Assembly: GCF_002775205.1 (NCBI RefSeq)
Contig: NC_036458.1
Location: 24,206,368 to 24,270,367 of the forward strand
Origin: Xiphophorus maculatus
Lineage: Eukaryota; Chordata; Actinopteri; Cyprinodontiformes; Poeciliidae
DNA length: 64,000 nucleotides
Reading direction: 5' to 3'
Positions 57,965 to 64,000 of this stretch are shown piece after piece. Position 1 is the first letter of the stretch, and the number at the start of each line of letters is the position of its first letter. The notes under the pieces are model-generated. The model had not been told where the DNA came from and made no database searches. It saw only the letters and a program-made list of their open reading frames with translations. The position numbers were made by a program, and so were the translations under genes.

Positions 57965-58385
57965 AAAGATGCAGTATGTAACTTTGTTAAAACAAAAAAA
58001 TATCTTTGTAAAAGTTATATAGTTTTTTTTATATATTTATGTCACTATGTTGTGTCAGTATGTTATGAGACCGACAAGCTGTGAAAATATTGAGCTCCTC
58101 TGCCTTTTCTCCATGTTCCCAGTGCTAACTGGAGAAATACACTGCTTGGTCAAAAACAAACCATCTGATCCAGCAAAAGGGTCTTAGAACTGATAAAAGT
58201 CAGTCATGTTTTTGTGCACGTATTTCAATGGGGTTTGTATTTCTGCAGATGGCAGTAGTCGCTCAGGGAGGAAGTGAAGGAGATCAATCTTTTTTTCAAC
58301 AAATTATCTGTCTCATAACATATTGTCACAACTTGGTGATAGATGTAGATTTATTTAAGAAAAGTTATATAATGTAACTATAATC
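57965..58385. mobile_element. Foldback MITE, copy 3, inside the hAT element
   Basis: The left end (GATGCAGTATGTAACTTTG to TCAGTATGTTATGAGACCGA) mirrors the right end (in reverse, GTTACATTATATAACTTTTC to CAATATGTTATGAGACAGAT). The arms are about 120-150 bp and imperfect. It is the best delimited copy of the family in the window. Confidence 0.75.
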
Positions 58386-59039
58386 TGTATACGAGAGAGA
58401 AACGAGAGAAATGATTGGCATTTTTTCAGTTTTACATATTTGCACATGGTTTTGAAATAGCACATTTAAAAACAACATAAATGTATGTACTGTTCATGAA
58501 AGGCAGAGAAAATACTATTTTGATCGACTTTGATTGTTTGAAATTCTGTGATTACAACATAGAAGTACTAAATAAAGATGTTTATGTTTATTCCAGTTCT
58601 CTGTGTAAAATATCTAGGTGTTTTTACGTGAATGTGGGTCTTTTAGATCAATTTTAGTGATTTTGATCATGTTTCACATTTTATTGTCACATACTGGCGC
58701 TGGTCTTGGTCTTGACTCGGTCTCGACTTCCCTCGGTCTTGGTCTTGACTTGGTATCGGACCCTAAAAGTCTTGGTCTTGTCTCGGTCTCGATACACTCT
58801 GGTCTTGGTCTTGTCTTGGTCTCGGGTTAGGTGGTCTTGAACACAACACTGCCACTAGCGCCACAAAAACTCTTCGGTGAAAAAAAAACAACAAAAAAAC
58901 CCAAACAATTTGAAACATCTGAGGTGCATTAGATTCAGCCCCCTTTATTAGCCCTCAAATCAGCTGATTAATAACTAGAGTCCACGTGTAATCTAATCTG
59001 GTTGAATCTCATCTAATGCGCTCTGGTCAGTCCATCATC

Positions 59040-59400
59040 TGAACATGGAGAGGAAACTATAAACATTAGCCAGAGAAGCAGCCAATAGGCCCATAGAGGA
59101 GTTGCAGAGATCCACAGCTCAGACATCAGGATCTCCCAACAGGAAAACAACTAGACTTCACAACTCTGGAAGAGTAGCAAGACGAAAGATCATGCTTCCA
59201 GAACTCCATGAAAGTTCTGTTTGCAATTTTCCACAAATCATGTAGAGAAAACACAGTAAATAACAGGCATGTTCTGGAACACTTTAATCAGATGAGACCA
59301 AAATCCTTTGGCATGGATGGAAAACACTATATGTGGTGAAAAACTGACCCACAATTCCCGCAGTGAAACATGGTGAAGGCAGCATCATGCAAGGGTTTTT
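59040..59400 (+). mobile_element. Tc1-like transposase remnant
   Basis: Broken frames give RKTTRLHNSGRVARRK, then SDETK and PAVKHGEGSIM. These match the DNA-binding end and the catalytic blocks of Tc1 transposases (WSDETK, TVKHGGGSIM). Several stops interrupt it. Confidence 0.7.
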
Positions 59401-59464
59401 CTATTCTTTTCTCTGAATACAAAGATACACCACACATTTATTTATTTATTCTGAACCAAAGTAC

Positions 59465-59615
59465 AATTTCAGCAGATAAACAGTTTTCCACCGTTAGCCC
59501 ATTTAGCAGCAAGTACCCAAGGTTGATTGGGAGCGGTGGATTTCTTCAGAGAATAGCAGCTCAGGAAGGAAGAAAAGAGGATAGATCTTTTCACAGATTC
59601 TTTGTATCATACCAT
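59465..59615. mobile_element. Foldback MITE fragment
   Basis: Internal blocks GCAGCAAGT, TTGATTGGGAGCG and GATCTTTTCACAGATTCT match the right half of the foldback MITE family. The ends are lost. Confidence 0.4.
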
Positions 59616-59617
59616 TT

Positions 59618-59619
<2 letters not shown>

Positions 59620-59650
<31 letters not shown>
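59620..59650 (+). repeat. Short (AC)n microsatellite
   Basis: About 29 bases of AC. Confidence 0.95.
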
Positions 59651-59651
<1 letters not shown>

Positions 59652-62600
59652 GCAGGCAGTGACGTCAGCAAGAGCAGGCGGAGCTTCTGCGATTGTTCCA
59701 GAATGAAGTCTGGCACAGACTGATGAGAGAGGGATAGGGAGGGGAATGTGGGTGTAACTAATCTATACATCACCATGACAACACGTTCAGCTACGCTTAT
59801 TTTGACTAAGTAAGAACAGACCAGGGCGCTCTTTACATGTGACGATCTATGCATCTATCGTTGTAACGAAAAGCTGCTGTGAAATCACATGGCTGCCATG
59901 ACAACGGCTCCTCCATTAGCTTTCACACTCACATCGATGCTTATTGCTGCAGTAGGGATTATACAACACCTTAGGCAAGAGCACAGCAGACTGGGAGGCA
60001 AAATAAGGATCTCGAAGAAAAACTGGATTGACTGAAAGGCGATCATCATGTCTGTCTTCACAGACTTAATAATCGTCCACGCATTTCTGATGGTGTCACA
60101 ATCTTAGGAATTCGTCGAGATCCAAACAGTGATTTTAGGTACAGCGAGATGTCAACCCAACTGCCTAAAAAATCTGGGCCAAAAATCAAAGCCAAAACTT
60201 TGTTTCATAAACACGGACCTTTAGTTATACCTCATTAGATAGGCAGATATCTGTATTAATAGGGAAAAAACTGAATTATTTTACTAAAATTATAACAGCA
60301 TACAGTTATGGTGCTAAAAAAGGAAGATCATTAAAATATAACATCAAATGTACAGAATAATACAAGCAGAGTCCACCGTGCTACCGTTCCATTGATGCGT
60401 TTTTGAACAGGGGTGCTCATAAAGCTTCAAGAGCCTGTGTGTGTGTAGGGGGGTGGGGGGGCGTGTGTGTGACTGATGATGCTGAATCACTCTTTACTCC
60501 ACCAGCTTCCAGTTTCTCAGCTGATTTAGAGCAGACACTGAAACACAAGCATGTTTCAAGACACTAAGTTTCAGTAAAACCTTTGTTTGTTTTGTTTATT
60601 TGTTGTTGTTTTTTTACAAACTGTGGTGAAGGCCTGGCAGTAGAAGAGGATCGCTGAGACTTGCTGTCAAATGCAGTGAGGTACAAAATTATCTAAACAA
60701 GTTCAGTTTAACTTCATCAGAATAATATCCACATTTCTGAAACAGGACATTAGCTTGAGCATATAACTTATGAATCTGAAGGTAAATGTATTCATCATCT
60801 GCTATACAACTTGAAGTGGGGAATGCTTTACTTTTGTTCTCTTTAGTGCAACATATCAAAACAGTAACATTTTATCGATTGAACTTAATGGAACAGAATT
60901 ATGCGTTTTACAGGCACATAGTGCTATTTTATAGCACAATCAAGTTGCTATGTTAACTACTGTTATAAAAATTTTATATATATGTCAAATATGACTTAAA
61001 ATTAATGTTACTTCCAAATTTAATGCCTTGAAATTGGGCCTCTGTCTCTTTGAGAAACTCCTGATCTTTCTTAAACTCCGCCTCCAGGAAGTCATCACAA
61101 CATGGCTCCTCTATTAACCCTATAACAACTTTTTACCAGCACTGATGAGAGGAGAAGCTCCTATAATGAGATCAGCATCTGCTGGATTTTACATGTACTG
61201 CCCCTTTAACATTATGAATGCTGTTGTTCCTACATATATTTCATATTAGCTGCTCAGATATGAACCATATAGATTCCTCAGGTCATCAGACATATGCTCA
61301 CTCTGTGCAGCGTTTAGTTACCATCGCCCTCAGCTCTGGAACAAGCTGCCTGAAAACCTGAGATGTGCAGAAACTGCTGGCTTTAACTCAGAAATGAGAA
61401 CATGACTGCTTACTGCAGCTCCCCCCAAAAATGTTTTATCATTTATATCATTCTTTAGCTTTTTAGTGCCTTCAATTTTGTCATTTAGTTTTTAAATTCA
61501 TTTTATCTGTTTCTGAATTGCTCTGTGTTTGAATTACGTAGTAAAAAATTATAGATGCTGATAGATGCATTATTGCATCTATCAGCTTTTTCAGCATACC
61601 AATGCGTGAGCATAAAAACCATATTTATTACTTGATAACACTGAAAACATTGACAGATACAAGTACAGATACAAGGAAGGATGGATGAATGACAACAGGA
61701 TAGTTTCCTTTTTTATACTTAAGGAAAACAAATCAAACATAGTTTTCTTCACTTTTGTTCATCTTGCAGTCGGCCATTGTTGTTCTTGCCCCCCCTCACA
61801 AAATGCCATTAATGCAGACCCGCCCCCACCCACTCATCACGGCGCCGCCTCCATTCATCTCCCACCGTCACCCATCTGCTGTGCTGAGCCATGAAACAAA
61901 TGGCACAGGCACAGTTAGCACAGCCCACTAAGAAGTGTTAGTACAAAGGCTTGGAGAGCAGCCAAGCCTGGTTCTACTTGCTCTGCTTCTATATTTTTAA
62001 AGAACATAATTATTAGAAATGAGATCTCATGAAGTATTTCACGTCCTATAACATTTTTACAAATTCAGAAGATAATGTTCTAATCTGCAGCATAAGATAG
62101 AAGTGTTGTTTATGTGTAGCCTCTTTAGATGTGACTGTGGGGTGTTTACAACTAGTAAGGTCGCCCTTTTACTGCTGACTGGAATCAGAAAATATCAGAA
62201 GATTTGGTAACTGTGTAGAAAGAGTTAAAGTTAAGTACCTACAATCTTTAGGGAAATGTTTTACTAAATGTTAAAATAAGACTTAAGAGAGTTTGGAATG
62301 TCGACTAATCTTTTTGGCTTTTATTTTTAAAAAGTCAAAACAAGATGCTGTTTTTCAGTGTCTGCCCTCACAGTGAGGGCGACTGGGTCAGTGGTAAAGT
62401 AGTTGTTTTGCAATTGGAACAGTTGTTACAGGTTGATGTGTCTCTGGGCAAGGCACTTATCCTCAAGTTGCCTTCTGACTGGTGTGCATGTGAGGGTGAA
62501 TCAGTCTGAACTGTAAAGCATTTGAGTGATCAGTGTGACTGGAAAGGTGCTGTATAACATCAGACCAATCATTGAAGGAAGACTAAAGGAGGATCTTTTG

Positions 62601-63850
62601 AAATGTGTCTTTTTTAAATTCCTTAAATAGAATTTGTAATCAGCTAAAATTGTATTATTTTGTAAATGTGACCTAAAATCTAGGTAATGGAAACTGATGT
62701 GTGCATCTCAACTCTGAGGCTGATTCAATGCGATCGTTGGCAGGACAGGAGTGGTTCACTGGAATCACAGAAATCAAGCTGAACCTTGAATAGGTTAGAC
62801 TTCAATCTAACATATTGCTCAGTCCTGGACTGAATTATTCTACAGTCGTCACAGATGCTTTAAAATATAGATGATAATTTCTGAATTCTTTATTCTTTTT
62901 GTGAGAGAGCAAATAAAAAAAAGCCTATAATGTACTCAATTATGAAAACATGGACTCTGTATGTACATCACAATAGTGATTCTAGACTCGTGTATAGCAG
63001 CAGTTTGTCATTTTGCTCTCATTCATCCAGTCATAGTGTGCACCTGCTTCTCTCTGCATAGTCGTGGGTGGTGTGGGGATGGAGGTACAGTAGGTGGGAC
63101 ACACCATGTACACACACTCACTCACAAGGACAATTTAAAAAGCCCAATTTACCCAACAAACATATTTTGAGATGTGGCAGGACGCTGTAGTACCTGGAGA
63201 GAAGCCATGTATGCTCCTGGAGACAAAGCAAAGTCTGAGCTGCAAAAACAACAAAAGATTGCTAACTGCTGCGTCACCATGCAGCCAACTAACACAGACT
63301 TAAAAGTAAAGAGTAAAAATATTAACAAAACAAATCACATTGTTTCAGTGTGTTCTTTTTTTTATTAACCAAAACATGTAATTTACAGAATCTATTAGCT
63401 CCATACAACAACTCAGCCTGCGGCTTGACCAGGTTAGTATTTCAGTAGCCATTAGTCCCAGAGCTGATCAAAGCCAGTCCACGGTGAAACAGACACTACG
63501 CGAAATTAAGAAGCAGGGAATCAGATGTCTGCAAGTCTGTGTGCAAATTAAATTAGATATATTTTTAAAAAGTGCGTGCATAACACTCCTAACACAATAG
63601 GATGCTGAGCGCGGCTCTAATTGGTCTCAGAGGTCATTTATAACCAAAAATGACACGCCCACTTTCAAAATGCCTTCAACCCAAAGTCTGACCAGACAAC
63701 AAAGAAACTATTTACCTCATTAACAGAACCTCAGTGTACGGTCATACATCACACCTTCAACAATACAGCTCCGCCAGCTCTGTGAGCAATAAACAATCGA
63801 GAGGACAGAACGCAGCAGTGAGAGCTGCAGGTCTCTGGCCGCTCTTTGTT
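59650..63850. other. mpp2 upstream intron / intergenic
   Basis: No gene found on either strand in 4.2 kb. Contents seen: a G/T-rich simple stretch (60437-60470), a repeat-like CTCCGCCTCCAGGAAGTC block (61020-61210), an L2 remnant (61240-61530) and a SINE/LINE-tail-like stretch near 62500-62565. Confidence 0.45.
61240..61530 (+). mobile_element. L2-type LINE remnant
   Basis: CCTCAGCTCTGGAACAAGCT codes for an ALWNKLPENLR-like block, the conserved C-terminal motif of L2 reverse transcriptases. It is degenerate. Confidence 0.55.
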
Positions 63851-63853
63851 TGG

Positions 63854-63915
63854 GGCCGGAGACCCGGCAGACCCCCGCAGACCCCGCAGACCCTGCAGAC
63901 CCCGGAGACCCTGTC
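63854..63915 (+). repeat. (GCAGACCCC)n-like minisatellite
   Basis: Five to six imperfect copies of GCAGACCC(C/T) or GGAGACCC, in a G/C-rich stretch next to a possible first exon of mpp2. Confidence 0.85.
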
Positions 63916-63927
63916 CCTCCTACCTCT

Positions 63928-64000
63928 GAACTCAGGGAGACAGGTTCCCGCTGGTCTCGTGCGTGTCTTGTTGTTGTCTTGCTCGTTGTCGACGTTAAGA
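63928..64000 (-). promoter_or_regulatory. mpp2: Possible mpp2 5' UTR exon, partial
   Basis: On the minus strand, CTGAGTTCAGAG is followed by GTAGGAGG, a fair donor, in a G/C-rich context 7.2 kb upstream of the mpp2 start. No other gene is visible to use it. The transcription start would lie outside the window. Confidence 0.3.

Larger units (their letters stand above)
57084..58851 (+). mobile_element. Non-autonomous hAT element with 8-bp target duplication
   Basis: The ends are CAGTGTTGTAGTACTCG and, in reverse, CAGTGTTGTGTTCAAGAC. CCACTAGC flanks both ends (57076-57083 and 58852-58859). Both subterminal regions are built of repeated GGTCTTGGTCTCG-type units. A frame at 57465 begins MSAKSSVIKFGYLKHKQYIC and has CKFC, a BED-finger start of a hAT transposase; the catalytic part is absent. 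A foldback MITE is inserted at about 57965-58385. Confidence 0.9.
56942..58895 (+). mobile_element. tRNA-derived SINE, interrupted by a hAT element
   Basis: The head (56942-57083) has a tRNA-like A box (GTGGCGCAGGGGGTTAG) and B box (GGGTTCGACTCCC), as in pol III SINEs. The body resumes after the hAT element with GCCACAAAAACTCTTCGG and an A-rich end near 58895. It lies in the presumed 5' intron of mpp2, antisense to it. Confidence 0.8.

Overview
The window looks like teleost fish genomic DNA. Genes are compact and intron-rich with vertebrate splice signals, long (AC)n and (GA)n microsatellites are common, and introns hold hAT, Tc1-like, piggyBac, L2 and tRNA-SINE copies of teleost type. I found five host genes, all on the minus strand, plus one inverted partial gene copy on the plus strand. 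I rebuilt the exons by reading splice sites and checking phase. The coding totals close exactly for the Brorin-family gene (241 aa), smarce1 (456 aa), retsat (605 aa) and mpp2 (553 aa).

Layout, left to right. 1-1504: the 5' part of an open, three-exon piggyBac transposase gene that runs off the left edge. 2071-11101: a rearranged block. rpl23 exons 2-5 (minus strand, 5027-7751) lie in a segment A (4229-7977). A is preceded and followed by direct copies of a segment U, and is then repeated in inverted orientation (8844-11101) with exons 2-3 deleted. All the A joints carry TTAA. A 1.28 kb hAT element sits in the first U, and its empty site survives in the second. Three SNORA21-like H/ACA snoRNAs lie in the rpl23 introns and copy. 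13254-18374: a Brorin-family (VWC2-like) secreted BMP modulator. 20467-32300: smarce1, the HMG-box subunit of BAF chromatin remodelling complexes. 33551-42192: retsat, an FAD-dependent retinol saturase. 46680-56752, with a possible 5' UTR exon near 64 kb: mpp2, a membrane-scaffold MAGUK with L27, PDZ, SH3 and guanylate-kinase-like parts.

The genes do not form one pathway. They look like a conserved neighbourhood: human RPL23, SMARCE1 and MPP2 all lie on 17q12-q21, the HOXB paralogon. A VWC2-type gene in that setting may be an ohnolog that mammals lack. The remaining sequence is introns and intergenic DNA filled with transposon remnants. It also holds an unusual number of short perfect hairpins (11-27 bp arms, 0-12 nt loops) outside any recognisable element.
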